From Ardenticatenaceae bacterium (GTDB taxonomy: Bacteria; Chloroflexota; Anaerolineae; Promineifilales; Promineifilaceae): a stretch of DNA of 64,000 bases. Positions 18,048-25,996 of this stretch are shown here, piece after piece. The notes under the pieces were generated by a model. The model was not told the origin of the DNA and searched no databases. It saw nothing but the letters and a program-made list of their open reading frames with translations. Numbering within the stretch: the stretch's first letter is position 1; every line of letters begins with the position of its first letter. The translations under genes were made by a program, and so were the position numbers. Location: contig JACKBS010000018.1 of assembly GCA_020634435.1 (NCBI GenBank), positions 1 through 64,000 on the forward strand, read 5' to 3'.

Positions 18048-18872
18048 CTATCTAGCAGCAACTTGTTGGCGCAAAGCGTTGATTTGATCACGCAGGTCAA
18101 TGGCGGCCTGACGCGCCGCCTCGGCAAAATCTTCGCCACCGGAAGCATAGATGATACTGCGGCTGGCGCTGATGAGCGGCCCGGCTACCGCATCCGGTCC
18201 GTATTGTACGGCCGTTGCTAAATCCCCACCCTGTGCCCCAATTCCGGGAATCAAAAAGTTGGCCTCTGGTGCCAGGCGGCGCGCAATGGCCAACTCTTCT
18301 GGATAGGTAGCTCCCACCACGTACCCCTTGTGACCCGCAGTGGCCCAATTCTGGCTTTGGCGCAGCACCTCAGCGGAAAGCCCCTGCTCCTGGCGGAGTT
18401 CGCCCTGAAAATGCATCGCGCTGGCGTTAGACGTGCGGGCCAGGATGTACACCGCCTTGTCTGGCCGCTGGCCAATCATGGGCAGCACAGCATCGGCACC
18501 AACAAATGGATTCACGGTGACGGCATCCACCTGCCATTCGTCAAACAGGCCATTGCCCCAGGCAGCTTGCGTATGGCCAATATCCCCTGTTTTGCAATCC
18601 AGCACGATGGGAATATGGCGAGGAATGTAGGCAATGGTGCGCTCCAGGGCAATGACGCCCGCTGCACCCCACTGCAAGTAGAAGCCCAGGTTTGGTTTGT
18701 AGGCGCAGACAAGATCGGCCGTGGCATCAATGATGGCCCGGTTGTAGGGTAAAATGGGTTCATCCCACTTGCGAAAATCCACCCGCAGCCGCTCCATCAG
18801 CGGATCAAGGCCGATACACAGCCAGGAGTTGTTTTGTTCTTGAACTTGTTTGAGTTTTTCCAGGTAGGTCAT
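18048..18872 (-). CDS. pyrF: Orotidine 5'-phosphate decarboxylase (type 2)
   Basis: Decarboxylates OMP to UMP, the last step of pyrimidine synthesis, in the cytoplasm. The catalytic signature LDCKTGDIGHTQ holds the Asp-Lys-Asp charge network. LCIGLDPLMERL at the N-terminus and VNPFVGADAVLPM are typical of the longer type 2 enzymes, and ~275 residues agrees. ATG at 18872 begins MTYLEKLK as in homologs; an in-frame GTG at 18908 would add 12 residues. It is a single gene with no other pyrimidine gene nearby. Confidence 0.9.
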   Translation of the reverse strand: MTYLEKLKQVQEQNNSWLCIGLDPLMERLRVDFRKWDEPILPYNRAIIDATADLVCAYKPNLGFYLQWGAAGVIALERTIAYIPRHIPIVLDCKTGDIGHTQAAWGNGLFDEWQVDAVTVNPFVGADAVLPMIGQRPDKAVYILARTSNASAMHFQGELRQEQGLSAEVLRQSQNWATAGHKGYVVGATYPEELAIARRLAPEANFLIPGIGAQGGDLATAVQYGPDAVAGPLISASRSIIYASGGEDFAEAARQAAIDLRDQINALRQQVAAR

Positions 18873-18959
18873 GCCCCTGATTGTACCCGGTTGGTGCGTA
18901 GCAACCACCCAATTTCCCGGAAATCTGAGTGCAAAAACCTACACCTGGCTGGCGCAAGG

Positions 18960-19169
18960 TTATTCGTCCACGTTTTTATTCGCCGGATCGGGCTCCTCGT
19001 CTGGTTTGGCGCGTCTCACCGAACTCAAGCGCAGTTGGTGCAACCCTGATACGCTTTTATCGGCGATCTCGTCTTTGTTACGGCTAAGCGCGTAGAGGGC
19101 AACGGCCGTTAAACAAAACGCCAAAAAAGCCAGGGCAAAAAAAGCTACAATTATTTCATTGCCACTCAT
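18960..19169 (-). CDS. Small single-helix membrane protein
   Basis: A 69-residue protein with one hydrophobic helix (~6-28, IIVAFFALAFLAFCLTAVAL) followed by a charged tail rich in Asp, Glu and Lys. CAGGGAG sits about 7 nt ahead of ATG 19169, which supports translation. No family recognised. It precedes pyrF in the same direction by ~90 bp and is divergent from the coiled-coil protein gene. Confidence 0.55.
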   Translation of the reverse strand: MSGNEIIVAFFALAFLAFCLTAVALYALSRNKDEIADKSVSGLHQLRLSSVRRAKPDEEPDPANKNVDE

Positions 19170-19384
19170 CGTATTCTCCCTGCATTTTTTACGGCCGAAC
19201 TGCCTGGCCTTTGCTTATTTTTCCTGCCCCAACCGGCCCAACATAATAGCACGCATGTTCTAAAAACACAAGCACCAACCGTCTCTTTTTATTCCCATCT
19301 GAAATTTTGGTGAATTTGTAGGAGATTACGGCCGTTTCTTCACAAAATCCGCTTCATTCAGTATCATCTTCAGGATTCCCCTGC

Positions 19385-19390
19385 TATAAT
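19385..19390 (+). promoter_or_regulatory. -10 element TATAAT upstream of the coiled-coil gene
   Basis: A consensus TATAAT ends 18 nt before ATG 19409, giving a predicted leader of about 12 nt. No good -35 hexamer is visible at 16-18 bp spacing. The assignment rests on the -10 match and position. Confidence 0.4.
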
Positions 19391-19408
19391 GGCGCCACGG
19401 TTGAAGCT

Positions 19409-21199
19409 ATGACAATAACGGAAGAATCCACCACCCCCGACAGCCCTCTGCCGGAGGAAACCCTGATACAACCAGAAGAGCCCATGCTGGAAACCACAGC
19501 GGAAGCCAATGGCTATGGCTTGCTGGATCGCCTACGCTTCTGGCGGCGGGGTCAAACCTGGCTGGAAATTGTGGGCTATCACGTGGAGGATATTCATGCC
19601 GACCAGCCCGTTGCCATTCAAGAAGGGGCCACCCTGGTAGGCAACGTATTTGCCCCCCGTTTGATCGTCGCTGGCTTGCTAACCGGATCGGCCGTTTGCC
19701 GGGAAATCCGTGTGGAAAAAAGCGGCCAAGTGCTGGGTGATGTGTTCACCGTCAGCCTAACGGTGCTGGCGGGCGGCAACATTCATGGCTGGGCCAGCAG
19801 CGTGGATGAAGCTGATTACACAGCCCTGGCCGAAGCGGGCCAGCTGCCCGACGATGCCGACCTGAGCTGGCACGAAAACGACAGCGACCTGCCCGAAGGC
19901 CAACTGCTCAACCGCAATGAGGCGCAAATTGAGGCGCTCCACCATTTGCAAGCCGAAGCGGCCGTTGCCCTGGCAGCCCGCGCCGAACTGGAGCAAGATT
20001 TTCAGCGGCGGCTCACCGAACTGGCCGGCGAATCCACCAACACAATTGCTCATCTTAAGCAAGAACTCACCGAGCTGCGCACGGAGTTAACAACCAAACA
20101 AACTCAGCTAGACGAGGCCCAAGAAGCGCTGCGCCATCGCAAAAGCCAGGTGGAGCGGCAGGCTAATGAATTGGGCATCGCGCGCGATTTGATGACCGAG
20201 CAAAATGATGAGCTGGCCAATTTGCGCCAGCAGCACACCCAGCTGCAAAACAATTTCACCCAACTGCAAACAGAAAAAACGGCCGTTGATGATGAACTAG
20301 AAACGGCCGTACGCGAAATCAATACCCTCCGTGACCGCATCCACAGCCTGGAAGTGGCCCACAAAGCCAGCCTCGTCCACACCTCCGAACAAGAAGAATC
20401 GCTCATTCGCTGGCAAGAGCTAGCCGAAATCACCGAGAAGAAAGCCGCCGATCTGGAAGCGGAGCTGAAGAAAGCCCAGTTGCAAATAAGCGAAAGCAGC
20501 AGCCTGCTAGAGGTGCAGCGTGACCAGCGCCGCGCTGCTGAAAAAGAGCTAGAGAAAACGCTGGACGAATTGACCAGCCTGCGCGAGCAAAGCGCCGATC
20601 CGCTGACCAAAGCCGCCCAGCTCACCGAAGCTGAAGAACGCATTGGCAGCCTGGAAGCCGAATTAGCAGATGCTGAACATGCTCATATTGAGCGCGTTTT
20701 GTGGTATAAAGCCGAGTTGGAAGCCAGCCAGGCAACGGCCGCTGCGGCCCAAAAAGAAGCCGCGGAACAAGTGGAAAAGATTGCCCAACTGGAAGAATCG
20801 TTACAGGCGCAGCAAGACATGGTAACTGAATGGCGCAAGACGGCCGAAGAAGCCCAAAGTGCCCTGGACAATCAAACTTCCGAAGGGAATAGTAGGTATG
20901 AAAAGTTGGTTGAAGACAGCATGGGGCTGCAAACGGTCATTCGGGAGCAAAAAATGCGGCTGGAGGCCAGCGAAAATGAGCTGAACCGTTTCTTGAGCCA
21001 GACCAATGCGCAGGGCCAACATCTGGCCGAAATTCATGCCCGCCTGGTCGAACGCGAACTTCAGCTAAAGCAAGCTGTCAACCAGCTCAAACTGGCCCGT
21101 GGCATGATTGAGAAACAAAACCAGGCCATTAAACAAATCCAGCAGAAAGCGGGTGAACGCATACGCGCTTTGCAAATGCAGCTCACCGACGCAAAATAA
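19409..21199 (+). CDS. Bactofilin-like domain fused to a long coiled coil
   Basis: A 596-residue protein. After an acidic leader (~1-35), residues ~50-130 show a short right-handed beta-helix-like repeat of the polymer-forming (bactofilin) type: ADQPVAIQEGATLVGNVFAP, LIVAGLLTGSAV, VEKSGQVLGDVF. Residues ~170-590 are almost entirely heptad coiled coil rich in Glu, Gln, Leu and Ala. No signal peptide or membrane helix is visible, so it is probably a cytoplasmic scaffold. The pairing suggests a filament-forming head with a long rod and a structural role in filamentous or large cells, which is inference. Only a TATAAT and no clear SD precede ATG 19409. Confidence 0.65.
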   Translation: MTITEESTTPDSPLPEETLIQPEEPMLETTAEANGYGLLDRLRFWRRGQTWLEIVGYHVEDIHADQPVAIQEGATLVGNVFAPRLIVAGLLTGSAVCREIRVEKSGQVLGDVFTVSLTVLAGGNIHGWASSVDEADYTALAEAGQLPDDADLSWHENDSDLPEGQLLNRNEAQIEALHHLQAEAAVALAARAELEQDFQRRLTELAGESTNTIAHLKQELTELRTELTTKQTQLDEAQEALRHRKSQVERQANELGIARDLMTEQNDELANLRQQHTQLQNNFTQLQTEKTAVDDELETAVREINTLRDRIHSLEVAHKASLVHTSEQEESLIRWQELAEITEKKAADLEAELKKAQLQISESSSLLEVQRDQRRAAEKELEKTLDELTSLREQSADPLTKAAQLTEAEERIGSLEAELADAEHAHIERVLWYKAELEASQATAAAAQKEAAEQVEKIAQLEESLQAQQDMVTEWRKTAEEAQSALDNQTSEGNSRYEKLVEDSMGLQTVIREQKMRLEASENELNRFLSQTNAQGQHLAEIHARLVERELQLKQAVNQLKLARGMIEKQNQAIKQIQQKAGERIRALQMQLTDAK

Positions 21200-21220
21200 A
21201 AATCACAGATGTAACTGTAC

Positions 21221-21285
21221 AGGTGCGACGCACTTATACCAGAGCAAGTAACGTCAAAATCCATCTTTGAAAGTGCGTCGCACCT
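21221..21285. repeat. Palindrome family A: AGGTGCGACGCACTT inverted repeat
   Basis: AGGTGCGACGCACTT (21221-21235) is the exact reverse complement of 21271-21285, with a 35-nt loop. It lies between the coiled-coil gene and mtnP. A variant with CAA in place of CGA and a 3-nt loop sits at 34807-34839, so this is a dispersed family whose arms co-vary. It may serve as a transcript end. Confidence 0.75.
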
Positions 21286-21348
21286 CTAGGACGTGAATAA
21301 ATACTCACTGATTAAATAATCTGCGGATTGTTTTCGAGGGAGAAGAAG

Positions 21349-22215
21349 TTGTCTAACATAGAACTTGCGGTGATTGGGGGCAGCGGCCTCTATGAAATTG
21401 ATGCTTTGACCGACCGGGAAGAGCTGACAATTGACACCCCTTTTGGCAAACCATCCGACGCAATTATGGTGGGCACGTTATACGGCCGTCGCGTGGCATT
21501 TTTACCCCGGCACGGGCGTGGCCATCGGCTGAACCCCAGCGAAGTTCCCTACCGGGCCAACATTTTTGCTCTCAAAACGCTCGGCGTCCGCTACATCGTT
21601 TCGGTCAGCGCCTGCGGATCCTTGCGCGAAGATTATGCTCCCGGCCACATTGTGGTGCCCGACCAGCTATTTGATCACACCAAAAATCGGGCGAGCTCTT
21701 TTTTTGAAAAAGGGCTGGTAGCCCACGTAAGCCTGGCACACCCATTCTCGCCAGAGATGAATCGGGCCATTGCCCACTGCTGCCGCGCCGCTGGTGGCAC
21801 CGTCCATGAAGGCGGCACCTTCATCACCATGGAAGGGCCACGCTTTAGCACCAAAGGGGAATCAAACGTGTACCGGCAGTGGGGCATGAGCATCATTGGC
21901 ATGACCACCAGCCCAGAAGCGTTTTTGGCAGGCGAGGCCGAGATTGCCTACGGCGTGATGGCCCATGTGACCGATTACGACGTCTGGCATGAAAGTGAAA
22001 GCCCCGTCACCGTCGAAATGGTTGTTCAGACACTGCAAAAGAATACCCAGATTGCCCAAAACGCCATTGGTCGCCTGGTGCGAACGATTGACGAATGGGC
22101 GGGCGATTTCCCGGCACACCACACGCTGAAGGACGCCATCATCACCAACCACGGCCATATTTCCGCGCAGCGCAAGCGAGAACTGGCCCCGCTGGTTGGC
22201 AAGTATCTGGAGTAA
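21349..22215 (+). CDS. mtnP: S-methyl-5'-thioadenosine phosphorylase
   Basis: Phosphorolyses methylthioadenosine to adenine and methylthioribose 1-phosphate in methionine salvage. Visible are AVIGGSGLYEI (phosphate loop), LPRHGRGHRLNPSEVPYRAN, SVSACGSLRED, the substrate segment TMEGPRFSTKGES and MTTSPEAFLAGEAEIAYG, which match PNP-family MtnP. TTG at 21349 is chosen over TTG at 21328 because GAGGGAGAAG (21336-21345) sits just ahead of it. Other salvage genes are absent here. The end of the gene abuts the cell-wall gene that follows. Confidence 0.9.
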   Translation: MSNIELAVIGGSGLYEIDALTDREELTIDTPFGKPSDAIMVGTLYGRRVAFLPRHGRGHRLNPSEVPYRANIFALKTLGVRYIVSVSACGSLREDYAPGHIVVPDQLFDHTKNRASSFFEKGLVAHVSLAHPFSPEMNRAIAHCCRAAGGTVHEGGTFITMEGPRFSTKGESNVYRQWGMSIIGMTTSPEAFLAGEAEIAYGVMAHVTDYDVWHESESPVTVEMVVQTLQKNTQIAQNAIGRLVRTIDEWAGDFPAHHTLKDAIITNHGHISAQRKRELAPLVGKYLE

Positions 22216-22234
22216 CGCCAACCACCCCGCCTTT

Positions 22235-23545
22235 ATGCGCAGCCTCTCTTTTACCTCCCGGCTCGATGAGGAACACGGCCGTTCCGAACCCATTTTACTG
22301 CTCGTAGCGGCTTTATTTGTGTTTAGCAATGCCCTGGCGTTAGGACTCGCTCGCGACGGCCGTATTGATGGCCGCACGCTGTGGGGGCCCTTTTGCTGGT
22401 TAGTGGCCCAAGGAACGGGCGTCTGGCTCCTGCGCCGTTATGCCCCGGATCACGATCCATTTTTGCTGCCCCTTGTTGGTTTGCTCACTGGCTGGGGCAT
22501 TGTGCTGCAAGATCGGCTGGCCCCCAATTTTTTGCTGCGGCAGGTGGTGTGGGTGGTGCTGGGAACGGCCGTTCTGGTAGGCATCACCCTTTTACCGCGC
22601 AATCTGCGCTGGCTGCGCCGCTACCGCTACACCCTGCTGCTGCTGGGCATTCTCCTGCTAACGGCCACCTTGCTGTTTGGCATCAATCCCACCGGAGCCA
22701 GCGTGGCCCGCTATTGGCTGCGCCTGCCAATTCCGTTTCTCACGCCCGTCTATTTTCAGCCATCCGAGCTGCTTAAACTGCTGCTGGTCATCTTCCTGGC
22801 CAGCTATTTTGATGAGCGAGAAACGGTGGGGCGACTGGCGGGCAACGGCCGTCTTCAACACTTTTCCTACCTGGCACCACTGCTGTTGATGTGGGGCTTT
22901 TGCATGATTCTGCTGATCTGGCAGCGAGACTTAGGTGCAGCGACCCTATTTTTTATTGTTTTTCTCAGCTTGCTCTACTTAGCCACAGGCGATTGGCGCG
23001 TGGTGGCCGCCGGTGTGGGCATGCTGCTGCTGGCCGGGCTGTTTGCCTACTTTGCCTTTAGCCTGGTGACGCTGCGCATCGACGCGTGGTGGAACCCGTG
23101 GCCGGACGCCGATGCCGACGCCTTCCAGATTGTGCAGTCGCTGTACGCCGTGGCCGCCGGTGGTATTTGGGGGCAAGGCATCGGCCAGGGCTTTCCGCAA
23201 TACATCCCAGTGGTGCATTCCGATTTTGTTTTTGCCGCCATTGCTGAGGAGTGGGGCCTCATTGGCAGTCTGGGCATTGTGGGCTGTTTTGCCCTGCTGG
23301 CTCACCGGGGGATGCGCTTGGCGCTGCTGGCCGAACGGCCGTTTCGTCGTTACCTTGCCGCCGGAATCACCATTTTGCTTACCGCCCAGGCATTTCTCAT
23401 CATGGCGGGTGTGACCAAGCTGCTGCCACTGACGGGCGTCACGCTGCCCTTCGTCAGCTACGGCGGCAGCTCGATGCTGATCAGCCACGTGATGGCTGGG
23501 TTGCTACTCTATCTCTCAACCAAAAGCAGGCAAATCTATTTGTAA
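22235..23545 (+). CDS. FtsW/RodA/SpoVE-family (SEDS) protein
   Basis: SEDS-family polytopic membrane protein, a peptidoglycan glycan-strand polymerase that normally pairs with a class B PBP. About ten hydrophobic segments are visible. Hallmarks are VYFQPSELLKLLLVIFLA, GIGQGFPQYIPVVHSDFVFA, EEWGLIGSLG and TGVTLPFVSYGGSSML. ATG at 22235 (MRSLSF) avoids overlap with mtnP, while TTG 22196 is an in-frame alternative; neither has a well-placed SD. The partner gene begins 43 bp downstream, but its transpeptidase motifs are lost. Rod versus septum function cannot be told apart. Confidence 0.85.
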   Translation: MRSLSFTSRLDEEHGRSEPILLLVAALFVFSNALALGLARDGRIDGRTLWGPFCWLVAQGTGVWLLRRYAPDHDPFLLPLVGLLTGWGIVLQDRLAPNFLLRQVVWVVLGTAVLVGITLLPRNLRWLRRYRYTLLLLGILLLTATLLFGINPTGASVARYWLRLPIPFLTPVYFQPSELLKLLLVIFLASYFDERETVGRLAGNGRLQHFSYLAPLLLMWGFCMILLIWQRDLGAATLFFIVFLSLLYLATGDWRVVAAGVGMLLLAGLFAYFAFSLVTLRIDAWWNPWPDADADAFQIVQSLYAVAAGGIWGQGIGQGFPQYIPVVHSDFVFAAIAEEWGLIGSLGIVGCFALLAHRGMRLALLAERPFRRYLAAGITILLTAQAFLIMAGVTKLLPLTGVTLPFVSYGGSSMLISHVMAGLLLYLSTKSRQIYL

Positions 23546-23582
23546 TTGAGAAAATTACCCAGTTACTCAATTACCCAATTAC
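23542..23582. repeat. Iterated TTACCCA/TTACTCA repeat between rodA-like and PBP-like genes
   Basis: GTAATTGAG (23542-23550, containing the TAA stop of the SEDS gene) pairs with CTCAATTAC (23566-23574). Around it runs an iteration of TTACCC/TTACTC units. It is a shorter relative of the larger iterated hairpins at 40.4 kb and 56.1 kb, which use the same AATTAC-type unit. Confidence 0.6.
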
Positions 23583-23588
23583 TTTTTG

Positions 23589-24944
23589 ATGAACAACGAT
23601 TCTCCCCAATCCCACCTACGCCAGATGCAGCGGGCAATCTTGCTCAGCTTTCTGGCCGTGGCCGTGTCGCTGGTGTTTTGGAGTGTGGTGCGGAGCAGCG
23701 CCATTTTGACCCGCGACGATAATCCCCGACTGGTGGAGGCCGAACTGCGCATTCAGCGCGGCCAGATTTTGGACCGCAACGGCACGGTGCTGGCCCATAC
23801 CGTCGGCGAGCCAGATGCGTTGGCACGCACCTACCCTTTTGCCACCATTGGGCCGGCAGTGGGCTACTACAGCTTCCGGCACGGCACGGCGGGCATCGAG
23901 GCGGGCTACGACGAGGTGCTGCGGGGGGATGAAACAACGTTTACGGCCGTTCTCGACCAGCAGCTCCTCCACGAACCACAAATTGGGCGCGACGTCCAGC
24001 TTACCCTCGATGCTGAACTGCAAACCACCGCCGAAGCGCTGTTTGGCAATGAACAAGGCGCTTTGGTGCTACTAGACGTCACCACTGGCGACATCCTGGC
24101 GATGGTTAGCCATCCTGGCTACAACCCCAACCGCCTGGATGAGAATTTTGATGAGCTGGTCGAAGATGAAACGGCCCCGCTGCTGAATCGCGCCGTGCAG
24201 GGCCAGTACCAGCCCGGCCTCGTGTTGCAGCCGTTCATTTTGGCCGCCGCGCTGGATGCCGATCGCATTCAGTTGGATGGTGCCGTGCTGAATGCCAATC
24301 GCCCTGTGCCGGTGGATGGCGAGGTGAAGCGCTGCCAGAGCGATCCGCCTGATGACGCCACCTGGGCCGACGTGCTGCGTTACCGCTGCCCCGGCCCGAT
24401 GCAAGACCTGGCCGATCGGCTCGGCCTGGCTGCTTTAGACGACATCTTCCTGCGCTTTGGCTTTACCACCCCGCCCGATCTGCCGTTGAACACGGAAGTG
24501 CCGGAGCAGGAACCGCTGGCTGATCCGCTGCAAGCGGGCATTGGCCAGGACAATTTGACGGTGTCGCCATTGCAGGTGGCATTGGCGCTGGCCGCACTGG
24601 CCAACGACGGCCGTTTACCCACACCGCGGTTGGTAACTGCCGTTCAAGCTGAAGATGGCACCATGCAGGCCCAATCCACCACGCCAAGCGCGGGCGATAC
24701 GGTCACCAGCCAGGCAGCCCGGGAAATCCGTCAGCTGTTGAGCGATGATGGGACGGTTCACTTTGCCGTCTCCGCGCTATCTGGCCCGGAAAGCCGCAAT
24801 GGGTGGTATCTGGCCCTCACGCCAACCGAAACATTGCAATATGCCATCGTGGTGGTGGTGGAAAATAGCGAAGATTTAGACGTGGTTACGGCAATCGGCC
24901 AGGGATTGGAAACGGCCGTAACCGCACTTGATGACGCGCCATAA
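23589..24944 (+). CDS. Class B PBP-like pseudo-transpeptidase
   Basis: Resembles FtsI/PBP2-type transpeptidases in architecture: one N-terminal helix (~16-38), a short pedestal region with RGQILDRNG and IEAGYDEVLRG, then a transpeptidase-like fold. The expected QG.Y.PGSTFKP motif reads QGQYQPGLVLQPF, so the nucleophile Ser and the Lys are both lost. The SxN motif region reads RCPGPMQDLADRLG, and the KTG region reads SALSGPES before NGWYLALTP. The fold looks kept but catalysis cannot occur. ATG 23589 follows an in-frame TTG 23586. Pairing with the SEDS gene suggests a non-catalytic activator or scaffold for the polymerase (inference). Confidence 0.8.
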   Translation: MNNDSPQSHLRQMQRAILLSFLAVAVSLVFWSVVRSSAILTRDDNPRLVEAELRIQRGQILDRNGTVLAHTVGEPDALARTYPFATIGPAVGYYSFRHGTAGIEAGYDEVLRGDETTFTAVLDQQLLHEPQIGRDVQLTLDAELQTTAEALFGNEQGALVLLDVTTGDILAMVSHPGYNPNRLDENFDELVEDETAPLLNRAVQGQYQPGLVLQPFILAAALDADRIQLDGAVLNANRPVPVDGEVKRCQSDPPDDATWADVLRYRCPGPMQDLADRLGLAALDDIFLRFGFTTPPDLPLNTEVPEQEPLADPLQAGIGQDNLTVSPLQVALALAALANDGRLPTPRLVTAVQAEDGTMQAQSTTPSAGDTVTSQAAREIRQLLSDDGTVHFAVSALSGPESRNGWYLALTPTETLQYAIVVVVENSEDLDVVTAIGQGLETAVTALDDAP

Positions 24945-24964
24945 AGCCGTTTTGGAGGCATGAA

Positions 24965-25327
24965 ATGGACTTGAGCAGGCCAGCGATTGCCCTTTGCATG
25001 GCAGGCACTCAGCTAGAATTTCAGAAACAAATCGAAGCCGCCCGCCAGCGTTATGCCGAGGCATGGGCGTGCGCGGCCGATGATTACGAGAAGTGCATCG
25101 CTGCGCATTACGTCGGCCATCTGGCACAAACACCGGCCGATATGCTGTTCTGGCACCAAACGGCGTTGGACCATGCTGCTCGCGCCGATCATGAACTGGT
25201 TGAAAGCTTTCTGCCATCGCTGTATGTAAACCTGGGACACGCTTACGAGCAAACGGGCGATCCCGATCAGGCGAACCATTTTTATGATCTGGCGGCCGCC
25301 TTGGGACTGGTACACAAGCACGATTAA
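24965..25327 (+). CDS. Small TPR-like protein
   Basis: A 120-residue, probably cytoplasmic helical protein. The C-terminal half (FLPSLYVNLGHAYEQTGDPD, then QANHFYDLAAALG) fits a tetratricopeptide repeat, and the N-terminal half has similar helix pairs (RYAEAWACAADDYEKCIAAH). GGAGG at 24954-24958 lies 6 nt ahead of ATG 24965. Likely a protein-protein interaction module; the partner is unknown. It follows the PBP-like gene by 20 bp, so it may be co-transcribed. Confidence 0.7.
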   Translation: MDLSRPAIALCMAGTQLEFQKQIEAARQRYAEAWACAADDYEKCIAAHYVGHLAQTPADMLFWHQTALDHAARADHELVESFLPSLYVNLGHAYEQTGDPDQANHFYDLAAALGLVHKHD

Positions 25328-25416
25328 CCGAAAACGGCCGTTGCCCCCTCACAAAATCTGTGCGATAACTGCCTCACGATTCACATTCGCAAGTTACCCA
25401 TTTCAGGAGAATAGCC

Positions 25417-25971
25417 ATGACAATCAAACATTTGACGATGGATGAGTTGACGGCAGGATTGGACCATGTTCGGCAGTCGCCGCAGGATGGTGGCACGCTG
25501 GAGATGATTGTGCGACGGCCGTCTACCGACGAACGTGAACTGCTGCATGAAGGGGAACTGGATACGGCCGTTGGCCTCATCGGCGATAACTGGCAGGCGC
25601 GGGGCAGTCGCTCCATACCCGATGGCTCCGCCAACCCGGATGCCCAACTGACGCTGATGAACAGCCGCGCCGCTGATCTGGTGTCGCAAGGTCGCGACCG
25701 TTGGCCGCTGGCAGGCGACCAGCTGTACGTGGATTTTGACTTGAGCGAGGCAAACATTCCCCCTGGTACCCGGCTAGAAATTGGCGAAGCGGTTGTGGAA
25801 GTCACGGCGCTGCCCCACACGGGCTGCCAAAAATTTGTAGCCCGCTTTGGCAAAGATGCCATGAAATTTGTCAACACTGGGGAAGGCAAGCAGCTTCATC
25901 TGCGCGGCATCAACACCAAAGTGGTGCAACCAGGCACTATTCGCATTGGGGATTCGGTTACAAAATTGTAG
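25417..25971 (+). CDS. MOSC-domain protein
   Basis: A 184-residue protein resembling a stand-alone MOSC domain, the sulfur-carrier module of molybdenum-cofactor sulfurases. The conserved Cys occurs in LPHTGCQKFVARFG, with LRGINTKVVQPGTIRIGD near the C-terminus. AGGAGA at 25404-25409 precedes ATG 25417. The specific acceptor is unknown. Its final TAG (25969-25971) is part of a palindromic repeat that also supplies the stop codon of the convergent gene. Confidence 0.75.
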   Translation: MTIKHLTMDELTAGLDHVRQSPQDGGTLEMIVRRPSTDERELLHEGELDTAVGLIGDNWQARGSRSIPDGSANPDAQLTLMNSRAADLVSQGRDRWPLAGDQLYVDFDLSEANIPPGTRLEIGEAVVEVTALPHTGCQKFVARFGKDAMKFVNTGEGKQLHLRGINTKVVQPGTIRIGDSVTKL

Positions 25972-25996
25972 AGATGTTGCAATGCAACGTCTCTAC
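25968..25996. repeat. Palindrome family B at a convergent gene junction (dual stop codon)
   Basis: Arms GTAGAGATGTTGCA and TGCAACGTCTCTAC surround a single A, with one mismatch that would be G-U in RNA. TAG at 25969-25971 ends the MOSC gene on the + strand, and CTA at 25993-25995 is the TAG stop of the - strand gene. A second copy at 39245-39273 does the same for another convergent pair. It likely acts as a bidirectional transcript end. Confidence 0.85.
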
